Shown here one piece after another: positions 1-5,330 of a stretch of DNA of 5,330 nucleotides. Every line of letters starts with the position of its first letter. Positions within the stretch are counted from its first letter, which is position 1. A program made the translations under genes and the position numbers. The notes under the pieces were generated by a model that saw nothing but the letters and a program-made list of their open reading frames with translations, did not search any database and was not told where the DNA came from. This DNA comes from an uncultured Eubacterium sp. (GTDB lineage: Bacteria; Bacillota; Clostridia; Lachnospirales; Lachnospiraceae), in the NCBI GenBank assembly GCA_946412445.1, contig CAMKHH010000112.1, positions 1-5,330 of the forward strand, in the 5' to 3' direction.

Positions 1-45
1 ATCCCAGAGTGTTCCATCCAAATCAAATATAATGCTATCAGTCAC
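1..45 (-). CDS. HAD-superfamily hydrolase, N-terminal fragment (partial)
   Basis: Only the first 15 codons are inside the window; the gene runs leftward off the edge. Reading the minus strand from a GTG start at 45 gives (M)TDSIIFDLDGTLWD. The FDLDGT stretch is HAD motif I (DxDGT), in which the first Asp is the nucleophile that forms a phospho-aspartate and the second is the acid/base. A ribosome binding site AAGGAG (complement of 53-58) lies 7 bases upstream of the GTG, which supports this start. The DLDGTLWD form is common in phosphoglycolate phosphatase-like and beta-phosphoglucomutase-like members. The substrate cannot be told because the cap domain and motifs II-IV are outside the window. 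The gene is divergent from mutY. The family call is fairly safe; no finer call is justified. Confidence 0.7.
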   Translation of the reverse strand, partial: MTDSIIFDLDGTLWD

Positions 46-61
46 GGCTTTTCTCCTTATG

Positions 62-88
62 TTTTCAAATCTGAAAATAGATATTTTC
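62..88. repeat. Overlapping AT-rich inverted repeats in the HAD leader
   Basis: Two perfect inverted repeats share a middle arm. TTTTCA (62-67) and TGAAAA (72-77) flank a 4-base spacer. GAAAATA (73-79) and TATTTTC (82-88) flank a 2-base spacer. The shared arm can pair with either side. They sit between the predicted HAD promoter and its ribosome binding site. They could be a repressor operator or a weak RNA structure, or chance in AT-rich DNA. The repeats themselves are directly seen; any function is inference. Confidence 0.4.
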
Positions 89-112
89 CACTAAAATGAG
101 TAAGACAAATCT

Positions 113-141
113 ATTGTAATAAGAATTCTTGGGAATTTCAA
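113..141 (-). promoter_or_regulatory. Sigma-A promoter for the leftward HAD gene
   Basis: On the minus strand, TTGAAA (complement of 136-141) and TACAAT (complement of 113-118) are separated by exactly 17 bases, close to the sigma-A consensus. Transcription would start near 106, leaving a leader of about 60 bases before the GTG at 45. This promoter lies inside the region that would be coding if mutY started at the upstream TTG at 129, which argues for the shorter mutY. The call is from consensus matching only. Confidence 0.6.
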
Positions 142-212
142 TGTTTATTTTGCATTTTTTATGGTTTTGTGGCAAGATAGATGTATGCATGCAGAAAGGG
201 CAGACAGAAAGA

Positions 213-1289
213 ATGCTAGAAAAAATTGTACAACCACTTATGATGTGGTATGATAGGAACAAGCGGATTCTTCCATGGAGGGAGAATAGAGAGGCCTATG
301 ATATCTGGATATCTGAAATTATGCTTCAGCAGACCAGAGTGGAGGCTGTTAAACCATTCTTTAAGCGGTTTAAAGAAGCTCTTCCCAAGATAGAAGATCT
401 GGCGGAGTGTCCTGAGGACAGACTCCTGAAGCTATGGGAGGGCCTCGGATACTATAACAGGGTGCGCAATATGCAAAAAGCAGCGATTCAGGTAGTCAAT
501 CAATTTGACGGTGTACTGCCGGACAATTACGAGGCGCTGAAAAGTCTGCCGGGTATAGGAAATTATACAGCGGGTGCTATCGCATCTATTGCTTATGGAA
601 TTCCGGTTCCGGCTGTGGATGGGAATGTTTTAAGGGTAATAGCCAGAATCCGGATTGACGACAGAGATATCATGAAGCAATCTGTCCGTAATCAGGTAGA
701 GTCTGATTTACGAAAGGTGATGCCGTTTGAGGAGCCCGGTACCTTTAACCAGTCTTTGATGGAACTGGGAGCCACTGTCTGCGTTCCTGGCGGCATGCCA
801 CATTGCGGGGTATGTCCCGTGGCAGAGTTTTGCAAGGCAAGGGCATGTGACAGGGTAATGGATTTCCCGGTCAAATCCGGGGCTAAAGCCAGAAAAGTGG
901 AGGAACATACGATTTTACTGCTGCTGGATGGAGATCATATTGCCATCCGGAAGAGGCCGGACAAGGGACTGCTGGCAGGACTCTATGAATTTCCGAATCT
1001 TGAGGGCCATCTCAGCGAAGAGCAGGTGCTGGAGAAGGTAAAGGCATATGGTCTGACATCTCTTAGGATACAGCCGCTTCCGAAGTCAAAACACATCTTT
1101 TCACATGTGGAGTGGCGCATGATTGGATATGCAGTACATGTGTCAGCTCTGGACTCTCCGCCAAAAGAAGAGATGATGTTTGTGGATGTAGAACATGCGG
1201 AGAGAAGTTATCCTGTTCCTGCGGCTTATGGAGCCTATGCCGGATATATGAACCTGCGTCTGGGACAGGAAAAATATAGAGAAGTATAG
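213..1289 (+). CDS. mutY: A/G-specific adenine DNA glycosylase MutY
   Basis: MutY removes adenine mispaired with 8-oxoguanine, starting base excision repair and preventing G:C to T:A mutations. With a start at 213 the protein is 358 residues, close to E. coli MutY (350). Visible parts: LPWR near 20-23; WISEIMLQQT with catalytic Glu35; the helix-hairpin-helix LPGIGNYTAG at 112-121 with Tyr118; VDGNVLRV with catalytic Asp136. The E-Y-D spacing of 83 and 18 equals that of Geobacillus MutY (E43, Y126, D144). The 4Fe-4S ligands are Cys190, 198, 201 and 207. A C-terminal NUDIX-like domain from about 231 holds the FSH motif (296-298) that recognises 8-oxoguanine. The ATG at 213 is chosen because MLEKIVQPL fits the family N-terminus and AAAGGG lies 12 bases upstream. 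Starts at 129 (TTG), 141 or 189 would add an unfamiliar hydrophobic leader. It is the first gene of the rightward cluster; no convincing promoter was seen. Confidence 0.95.
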   Translation: MLEKIVQPLMMWYDRNKRILPWRENREAYDIWISEIMLQQTRVEAVKPFFKRFKEALPKIEDLAECPEDRLLKLWEGLGYYNRVRNMQKAAIQVVNQFDGVLPDNYEALKSLPGIGNYTAGAIASIAYGIPVPAVDGNVLRVIARIRIDDRDIMKQSVRNQVESDLRKVMPFEEPGTFNQSLMELGATVCVPGGMPHCGVCPVAEFCKARACDRVMDFPVKSGAKARKVEEHTILLLLDGDHIAIRKRPDKGLLAGLYEFPNLEGHLSEEQVLEKVKAYGLTSLRIQPLPKSKHIFSHVEWRMIGYAVHVSALDSPPKEEMMFVDVEHAERSYPVPAAYGAYAGYMNLRLGQEKYREV

Positions 1290-1305
1290 AATGAGGAAAT
1301 GAGAC

Positions 1306-2325
1306 ATGAAACTATTAAGTATAACAGTACCGTGCTACAATTCATCTGCGTACATGCGAAAGTGCATAGACTCCCTCCTTGCAGGAGGCGATGAGGTGGA
1401 GATATTGATTGTGGACGATGGTTCTGTGAAAGACAATACCGCTGAAATCGCAGATGAATACGCAGCCCGGTACCCCAATATCGTTCGTACAATCCACCAG
1501 GAGAATAAAGGTCATGGGGGAGCGGTAAATACAGGACTGTCGGCGGCAACCGGATTGTTCTTTAAGGTTGTCGACAGTGATGACTGGGTGAATGAAGAAG
1601 CCTTTCGAAAGATCTTAAGTGTTCTGGAAGAAGTGACCAGAGGGCCTAAGACTTTAGATGTGCTGATATCCAACTATGTATATGAAAAAGAAGGATCCGG
1701 TAAAAAGCGCGTGATGCGTTATCCCCATGAATTTCCGGAAAATCATATTTTTGCATGGAGTGACGTTAATACTCTGCTTCCTAACCACTATGTATTGATG
1801 CATTCATTGATTTTCCGAACCACCCTGCTGAGGGAATGTGGGCTGAAGCTTCCGGAACATACTTTTTATGTGGATAACCTGTTTGCGTTTATACCATTTC
1901 CCTTTGTAAAAACGTTCTATTATCTGGATGTGAATTTTTATCGTTATTTCATAGGCCGCGCAGACCAGTCGGTCAATGAAAAAGTTATGGTCAGCAGAGT
2001 GGATCAGCAGCTGCGTGTGAACTATGAGATGATTGAATATATGGGAAAGCAGAAAAGCCTGAACAGGCCTCAGAGAAAATTCATGCTTCACGCTCTGGGA
2101 ATTATTATGACCGTTTCTTCTATTATGCTGATCCGTGCCGATACGGAAGAGTGCCTGGAAAAGAAAAAGGAACTCTGGAGGTATCTTAAGAAGTGTGATC
2201 CGCTGGCATATTTAAGCATCAGATTCGGAATCACAGGCGGAGTTATGAATCTCCCTGGAAAAAGTGGAAGAAAAGTTTCAGTAACCAGTTATAAGATAGT
2301 ACAGAAATTATATGGATTTAATTAA
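1306..2325 (+). CDS. Family 2 glycosyltransferase (GT-A fold)
   Basis: This 339-residue protein should transfer a sugar from a nucleotide-sugar to an unknown acceptor, probably at the cytoplasmic face of the membrane. The N-terminal GT-A domain is clear: the opening strand SITVPCYNSSAYM (5-17), ILIVDDGS (33-40) with Asp37/Asp38 for nucleotide binding, the NKGHGGAVNTGL region (67-78), and VVDSDDWV (88-95) with the DxD metal motif at 90-92. Farther on, FYVDN (187-191) lies where many GT2 enzymes place the catalytic acidic residue, and YRYFIGRADQSVN (212-224) is a motif I associate with Clostridia GT2 proteins. The C-terminal third looks helical, with a hydrophobic stretch at 258-276 that may touch the membrane. 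There is no signal peptide. AGGAA ends 7 bases before the ATG, and the gap from mutY is 16 bases, so co-transcription is likely. Donor and acceptor cannot be read from sequence; cell-wall polymer, exopolysaccharide or glycolipid synthesis all fit. Confidence 0.9.
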   Translation: MKLLSITVPCYNSSAYMRKCIDSLLAGGDEVEILIVDDGSVKDNTAEIADEYAARYPNIVRTIHQENKGHGGAVNTGLSAATGLFFKVVDSDDWVNEEAFRKILSVLEEVTRGPKTLDVLISNYVYEKEGSGKKRVMRYPHEFPENHIFAWSDVNTLLPNHYVLMHSLIFRTTLLRECGLKLPEHTFYVDNLFAFIPFPFVKTFYYLDVNFYRYFIGRADQSVNEKVMVSRVDQQLRVNYEMIEYMGKQKSLNRPQRKFMLHALGIIMTVSSIMLIRADTEECLEKKKELWRYLKKCDPLAYLSIRFGITGGVMNLPGKSGRKVSVTSYKIVQKLYGFN

Positions 2326-2326
2326 T

Positions 2327-2342
2327 GCCCTGAACACAGGGC
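2327..2342 (+). other. Small GC-rich intercistronic hairpin
   Basis: GCCCTG (2327-2332) and CAGGGC (2337-2342) form a perfect 6-pair stem with an AACA loop, starting two bases after the glycosyltransferase stop codon. No T-run follows, so it is not an intrinsic terminator. It could mark an RNA processing or stability site that separates expression of the two neighbouring genes, or be incidental. Confidence 0.4.
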
Positions 2343-2349
2343 CCAAGTC

Positions 2350-2355
2350 AGGAGG
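2350..2355 (+). promoter_or_regulatory. Ribosome binding site with long spacing (egsA)
   Basis: A full AGGAGG lies 14 bases before the ATG at 2370, longer than the usual 5-9. No ATG, GTG or TTG in the same frame lies closer; the only near-start codons in between are ATA (2358) and ATT (2367). The ATG at 2370 is therefore kept. Confidence 0.55.
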
Positions 2356-2369
2356 AAATAGCGGCAATT

Positions 2370-3644
2370 ATGCAGATTGATTTAGAGCAGTTCAGAAACC
2401 CATGTTCATGTGGAAAGGTCCACGAGGTTTCCGTGCGTGGAATCTGGATTGAGGAAGATGCTGTCAGGCGTCTGTATCAGATGTTGACTGAGGAAGAGGC
2501 ACTCGGGGAGTTCATTGCCCCGGTAATTGTGTGGGATGATAATATTAAAGAAGCAGTGGAGGAAAAGCTGGAGGATGTTGAAGATATCTGTCTGGATGAA
2601 ATCTGCCTGGATAGCGAAAATCTTCATGCCAACAATCGTGGAGTAGAGATATTGGAAGAAAATCTGCCGGATGAGACAGATCTGATTCTTGCGGTCGGAA
2701 GTGGTACGATACATGATCTCTGCCGTTATGTGGCACATCAAAGACGTATTCCTTTTATCTCAGTACCGACAGCGGCAAGTGTGGATGGCTTCGTATCTAC
2801 TGTAGCGGCCATGACCTGGGATGGTATGAAGAAGACGATACCGGCCAGAGCACCTATTTATGTGTTCGCGGATACGAATATCATCAAAGAAGCGCCACAT
2901 AGGCTGACTGCTTCCGGAATTTCGGATTTGCTGGGAAAATATATAGCACTTGCAGACTGGAAAATCGCACACCTTGTAACCGGAGAATATATTTGCGGAG
3001 AAATTGTGGAACTCGAATATGAAGCACTGAAGGAAGTAGTTTCCTCTATCGGCGATTTTGCGGAAAATGATGGGGAATCCTATGAAAAGCTTATGTATGC
3101 ACTTCTGCTTTCAGGACTTGCCATGCAAATGACAGGAAATTCCAGACCGGCCTCCTGTGCCGAGCACCATATGTCCCATCTCTGGGAGATGGAAGTAATT
3201 AATCAACCGCTTGATGCACTGCATGGAGAGAAAGTTTCTGTGGGCATGATGCAGATACGCATAAAATATGCCAAAATTGCGGAAGCTATCAGAGCCGGAA
3301 GCTGTAACGTCCGTCCGTATGAGGGCCTGGAGAAGAATCTGCTTCAGGAGACATTTGGAAAAAAGGGACTGTATGAATCCACAATTCGCGAGAACACACC
3401 CGACCCCATGGCCGGGATTCACGTTAACGAACTGAAAGCCGTGCTTCCACAGATTGCGGATATTATCGATGAAATCCCACCGGCAGAGGAGCTTCAGCGC
3501 ATACTAAAAGAAGGGTATTGCTGTTATAGGATGGAGCAAATCGGACTTTCCGATGCTCTGATTGAGCCCTCACTTCGTTTGTCACCTTATGTAAGGAACC
3601 GTCTGAGTTTTAACCGCATCTCAAAGATGTTGGAGATAGAGTAG
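2370..3644 (+). CDS. egsA: sn-Glycerol-1-phosphate dehydrogenase (AraM/EgsA family)
   Basis: The family reduces dihydroxyacetone phosphate to sn-glycerol 1-phosphate with NAD(P)H, using a bound metal (Ni2+ in B. subtilis AraM, Zn2+ in archaeal enzymes). The product is the glycerol stereoisomer used in archaeal lipids and in the heptaprenylglyceryl phosphate of Bacillus. The protein has 424 residues, slightly longer than B. subtilis AraM (about 394). Visible: the nucleotide-binding GSGTIHD (110-116); PTAASVDGF (133-141); SGISDLLGKY (182-191) with metal ligand Asp186; AEHHMSHLWE (264-273) with candidate ligand His266 or His267; LHGEKVSVG (284-292) with His285. The 18-residue spacing from His267 to His285 equals that of the related glycerol dehydrogenases. 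The N-terminus has a CSCGKVH motif (12-18). The C-terminal LSPYVRNRLSFNRISKML region looks intact. Lying between a glycosyltransferase and ispF, it hints at lipid or surface-polymer synthesis. No PcrB-type prenyltransferase is in the window. The family call is strong; substrate is by homology. Confidence 0.9.
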   Translation: MQIDLEQFRNPCSCGKVHEVSVRGIWIEEDAVRRLYQMLTEEEALGEFIAPVIVWDDNIKEAVEEKLEDVEDICLDEICLDSENLHANNRGVEILEENLPDETDLILAVGSGTIHDLCRYVAHQRRIPFISVPTAASVDGFVSTVAAMTWDGMKKTIPARAPIYVFADTNIIKEAPHRLTASGISDLLGKYIALADWKIAHLVTGEYICGEIVELEYEALKEVVSSIGDFAENDGESYEKLMYALLLSGLAMQMTGNSRPASCAEHHMSHLWEMEVINQPLDALHGEKVSVGMMQIRIKYAKIAEAIRAGSCNVRPYEGLEKNLLQETFGKKGLYESTIRENTPDPMAGIHVNELKAVLPQIADIIDEIPPAEELQRILKEGYCCYRMEQIGLSDALIEPSLRLSPYVRNRLSFNRISKMLEIE

Positions 3645-3653
3645 GAGTAGTGT

Positions 3654-4196
3654 ATGAGAGTTGGAATGGGATACGATGTACACAAGCTGGCCGCGGATCG
3701 AAAGTTGATTCTGGGCGGAGTTGAGATTCCGTTTGAAAAGGGACTTATTGGACACTCTGATGCAGATGTACTGATACACGCGGTGATGGATGCATTGCTG
3801 GGAGCTGCTGCTCTCCGGGATATAGGCTTTCACTTTCCGGATACAGATCCTGCCTATGAGGGTATATCCAGTATGAAACTGCTTGAAAAAGTCGGAGAGC
3901 TGCTGGAAGAGCACATGTATCTGATTGAGAATATTGACGCCACAATTGTTGCTCAGAAACCCAAATTACAGCCCTATATAGAGAATATGATTAAAAATAT
4001 TGCAGATGTTCTTCATCTTCAGGAAAATCAGGTAAATATCAAAGCCACGACAGAGGAAGGTCTGGGATTTACCGGATTGTTGGAAGGAATCTCAGCACAT
4101 GCCGTGTGTTCCATCATCCCGGCGCTGGATGCCCTGCCGGATGATCGGATGGGAGTCAGTCGGGGCTGTGGCGGGTGCTGTATGCGTAAAGATTAG
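3654..4196 (+). CDS. ispF: 2-C-methyl-D-erythritol 2,4-cyclodiphosphate synthase IspF, with Cys-rich tail
   Basis: IspF cyclises CDP-methylerythritol 2-phosphate to MEcPP with release of CMP, a step of the non-mevalonate isoprenoid pathway; the family is a cytoplasmic homotrimer. Motifs are canonical: GMGYDVH with zinc ligands Asp8 and His10, [18 protein letters not shown] (33-50) with His42, [13 protein letters not shown] (56-68), and [16 protein letters not shown] (131-146) with Thr132 and Glu135 numbered as in E. coli. The catalytic core is complete by about residue 157. The protein then continues to 180, ending [14 protein letters not shown], about 20 residues beyond the usual 156-160. 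There is no frameshift in the core; the tail is simply in-frame up to a TAG stop. The ribosome binding site AGGAG (3643-3647) overlaps the stop codon of the upstream dehydrogenase gene and lies 6 bases before the ATG, so translation of the two is probably coupled. No terminator was seen after it. Confidence 0.96.
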   Translation: MRVGMGYDVHKLAADRKLILGGVEIPFEKGLIGHSDADVLIHAVMDALLGAAALRDIGFHFPDTDPAYEGISSMKLLEKVGELLEEHMYLIENIDATIVAQKPKLQPYIENMIKNIADVLHLQENQVNIKATTEEGLGFTGLLEGISAHAVCSIIPALDALPDDRMGVSRGCGGCCMRKD

Positions 4197-4214
4197 ATTT
4201 TGCAGTAAAACAAA

Positions 4215-4244
4215 TTGACGGACACGGCAGGGATATGTTACAAT
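4215..4244 (+). promoter_or_regulatory. Extended -10 sigma-A promoter for the riboswitch/ATPase unit
   Basis: TTGACG (4215-4220) and TACAAT (4239-4244) are 18 bases apart, and TGT just before the -10 makes it an extended -10 promoter. The predicted start, near 4250-4252, places the first transcribed bases at the 5' strand of riboswitch helix P1, as expected for a leader made only for the switch. A perfect inverted repeat, GGATAT (4231-4236) and ATATCC (4243-4248), straddles the -10 box and could be an operator. Confidence 0.75.
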
Positions 4245-4247
4245 ATC

Positions 4248-4337
4248 CGGGTAAGGGAGTAGTCGACGGTTAACCGTGAAAAAGTCAACACTCGGAATTG
4301 GATTCCTGGCTTTTGATGAAATGACGAGACTTATCTG
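4248..4337 (+). promoter_or_regulatory. yybP-ykoY manganese riboswitch
   Basis: The element shows the family's conserved boxes: AAGGGAGTAG near its 5' end (4253-4262) and ACGAGAC near its 3' end (4324-4330). They are brought together by helix P1, CGGGUAAG (4248-4255) with CUUAUCUG (4330-4337), 8 pairs including G-U. Inside are a P2 hairpin (ACGG 4266-4269 with CCGU 4274-4277, loop UUAA) and a P3 helix (AAAAGUC 4280-4286 with GGCUUUU 4308-4314). P3 is capped by GGAAU/AUUCC (4294-4298 with 4302-4306), with the ACACUC-type internal loop at 4287-4293. Established knowledge: this class binds Mn2+ where the two conserved loops dock, and it controls Mn2+ exporters and P-type ATPases. It lies upstream of such an ATPase here. 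It is recognised from motif memory; a covariance-model score was not computed. Confidence 0.88.
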
Positions 4338-4361
4338 TGTAAACGGATAAGTCTCTTTTTT
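4326..4361 (+). terminator. Riboswitch-controlled intrinsic terminator
   Basis: GAGACTTATCTGT (4326-4338) pairs with ACGGATAAGTCTC (4343-4355): 13 pairs with one T-G wobble, closed by a GTAA (GNRA-type) tetraloop and followed by six Ts (4356-4361). Its left arm contains the whole 3' strand of riboswitch helix P1 (4330-4337), so the two structures exclude each other. Metal binding that stabilises P1 should therefore prevent termination, giving an ON switch. Confidence 0.9.
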
Positions 4362-4430
4362 ACTATTCAGCCGGAGTCATTCGATATATAAGGTTAATTG
4401 AAGATGAAAGTACAATTAAAGGAGGTCACT

Positions 4431-5330
4431 ATGAAAGAGTACTTAACCAGTGTGGATGAAGTGCTGCAGGAACAAAAGACATCGGCAGAAGGGATTACTG
4501 CCCGGGAAGCTGAAAAAAGGCTGGAACAGTATGGGAAGAATAAACTGAAAGAGGGGAAGAAAGTTTCCATCATTCAACGTTTTCTTGAACAATTGGCAGA
4601 CCCTATGATCATTATCCTGATTGTAGCAGCTGTCATTTCGGGCATTACAGCTGTTATAGAAGGTGAATCTTTTGCTGAAGTGATTATTATCATGACTGTG
4701 GTTATTATTAATGCAGTGCTCGGTGTTGTGCAGGAGAGCAAAGCGGAAAAGGCTATCGAAGCTCTTCAGGAAATTGCTGCTGCAACATCTAAGGTAATTC
4801 GCGATGGAAAACAAATTGAGATCAGGAGTGAGGATCTTGTACCGGGCGATATTATCGTACTGGAGGCCGGAGATGCCGTGCCGGCGGATGCCAGGATCAT
4901 AGAGAGTGCCAGCATTAAAATTGAGGAAGCAGCACTTACCGGTGAATCCGTACCCGTTAATAAAATCTGTAAACTTCTGAATCTGGATGGCAGTAAGGAC
5001 ATTCCGCTGGGTGACAGAAAGAATATGTGCTATATGGGCAGTACGGTTGTTTATGGCCGCGGTAAGGCTGTCGTAACAGGAACCGGCATGGATACTGAGA
5101 TGGGTAAAATTGCGGATGCTCTTTCAAATGCGATCGATGATGAGACCCCGCTTCAGATTAAGCTGAATCAGCTCAGTAAGATTTTGAGTGTTCTGGTACT
5201 GGTAATCTGTGTGGTGATCTTTGCAGTAAGTCTGATTCGTGCCGCTATGACAGGCGGGGGAATTAACGGAGAAATCGTTCTTGATACGTTTATGGTTGCA
5301 GTGTCGCTGGCAGTAGCCGCTATCCCGGAA
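4431..5330 (+). CDS. P2A-type cation-transporting ATPase (Mn2+/Ca2+ efflux), 3'-truncated by window
   Basis: The open frame gives 300 residues to the window end; full-length relatives are roughly 850-900 residues. The protein should be an inner-membrane pump that couples ATP hydrolysis to cation export. Seen in order: a cation-ATPase N-terminal domain (1-55), M1 at about 58-75, M2 at about 84-101, the actuator domain with DLVPGDII (135-142), AGDAVPADAR and LTGESVPV (169-176; the TGES phosphatase loop), M3 at about 249-267, and the start of M4. The last residues, VAAIPE (295-300), match the SERCA site II sequence around Glu309. This points to a P2A Ca2+/Mn2+ pump rather than a P1B heavy-metal pump, since there is no CPC and no N-terminal metal-binding domain. 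The phosphorylated DKTGT and the M5/M6 ligands lie beyond the window. AAAGGAGG ends 5 bases before the ATG; an in-frame ATG at 4404 lacks a good site. The upstream riboswitch favours Mn2+ as physiological signal and probable substrate. Confidence 0.93.
   Translation, partial: MKEYLTSVDEVLQEQKTSAEGITAREAEKRLEQYGKNKLKEGKKVSIIQRFLEQLADPMIIILIVAAVISGITAVIEGESFAEVIIIMTVVIINAVLGVVQESKAEKAIEALQEIAAATSKVIRDGKQIEIRSEDLVPGDIIVLEAGDAVPADARIIESASIKIEEAALTGESVPVNKICKLLNLDGSKDIPLGDRKNMCYMGSTVVYGRGKAVVTGTGMDTEMGKIADALSNAIDDETPLQIKLNQLSKILSVLVLVICVVIFAVSLIRAAMTGGGINGEIVLDTFMVAVSLAVAAIPE

Noticed and set aside
114..142. Possible plus-strand promoter for mutY, TTGTAA-N17-TTCAAT
   Set aside because: Each box matches consensus at only four of six positions, and the same bases make a much better minus-strand promoter. 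Too weak to list as a feature.
129..212. Upstream extension of MutY from TTG 129, ATG 141 or ATG 189 giving a hydrophobic N-terminus
   Set aside because: MutY is a cytoplasmic DNA repair enzyme whose N-terminus matches the ATG at 213. The extension overlaps the divergent promoter and has no good ribosome binding site.
1235..1549. Minus-strand open frame of 104 codons, and similar antisense frames across the window (for example 4443-4814 and 2406-2741)
   Set aside because: They lie opposite clear conserved genes, give compositionally odd proteins with no recognisable domain, and lack ribosome binding sites.
2327..2342. Intergenic hairpin as a transcription terminator
   Set aside because: No T-run follows the stem, and the next gene's ribosome binding site begins 8 bases later.
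4197..4214. Terminator for the ispF transcript
   Set aside because: Only a short TTTT/AAAA pairing is present, with no GC stem or T-run; read-through into the riboswitch region is possible.
4248..4361. A T-box, SAM or other riboswitch, or an unknown RNA class
   Set aside because: The GGGAGUAG and ACGAGAC boxes closed by P1, together with the downstream P-type ATPase, fit yybP-ykoY; no T-box sequence or specifier loop was seen.
4404..4430. In-frame upstream ATG adding nine codons to the ATPase
   Set aside because: It has only a poor ribosome binding site, and starting there would put the strong AAAGGAGG of the ATG at 4431 inside the coding region.

Overview
The window reads as chromosomal DNA from a low-to-mid-GC Gram-positive Clostridia bacterium, most likely of the Lachnospiraceae. 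This rests on the strong AGGAGG-type ribosome binding sites, sigma-A promoters, a MEP-pathway gene, a bacterial AraM-type glycerol-1-phosphate dehydrogenase, a MutY with a Clostridia-like cluster loop, and a yybP-ykoY riboswitch closed by an intrinsic terminator. The genus call is an inference from protein style; no search was possible.

Left edge (1-212): the first 15 codons of a HAD-family phosphatase run leftward off the window. They are preceded by a good ribosome binding site and a TTGAAA-N17-TACAAT promoter on the minus strand. An AT-rich cluster of overlapping inverted repeats lies between that promoter and the gene.

Centre (213-4196): four plus-strand genes are packed with gaps of 16, 44 and 9 bases and probably share transcripts. 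They are mutY (adenine glycosylase, DNA repair), a family 2 glycosyltransferase, an sn-glycerol-1-phosphate dehydrogenase (egsA/araM type), and ispF (isoprenoid precursor synthesis). mutY looks like an ordinary housekeeping neighbour. The other three touch envelope and lipid chemistry: sugar transfer, glycerol-1-phosphate supply and isoprenoid supply. A joint role in a surface polymer or an ether-type lipid is possible but unproven. IspF carries an extra C-terminal tail of about 20 residues ending in a cysteine cluster.

Right side (4197-5330): a new transcription unit begins with an extended -10 promoter. It is followed immediately by a Mn2+-sensing yybP-ykoY riboswitch whose closing helix competes with a terminator hairpin. 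Next comes the first 300 codons of a P2A-type (SERCA-like) cation-transporting ATPase, which is cut by the window end. The expected logic is that high Mn2+ stabilises the riboswitch, prevents termination and turns on an ATPase that exports Mn2+ and/or Ca2+.

No tRNA, rRNA, CRISPR, insertion sequence or prophage gene was seen. No wholly new system is evident. The points most worth a second look are the IspF tail, the glycosyltransferase/G1P dehydrogenase pair, and the riboswitch-ATPase unit.
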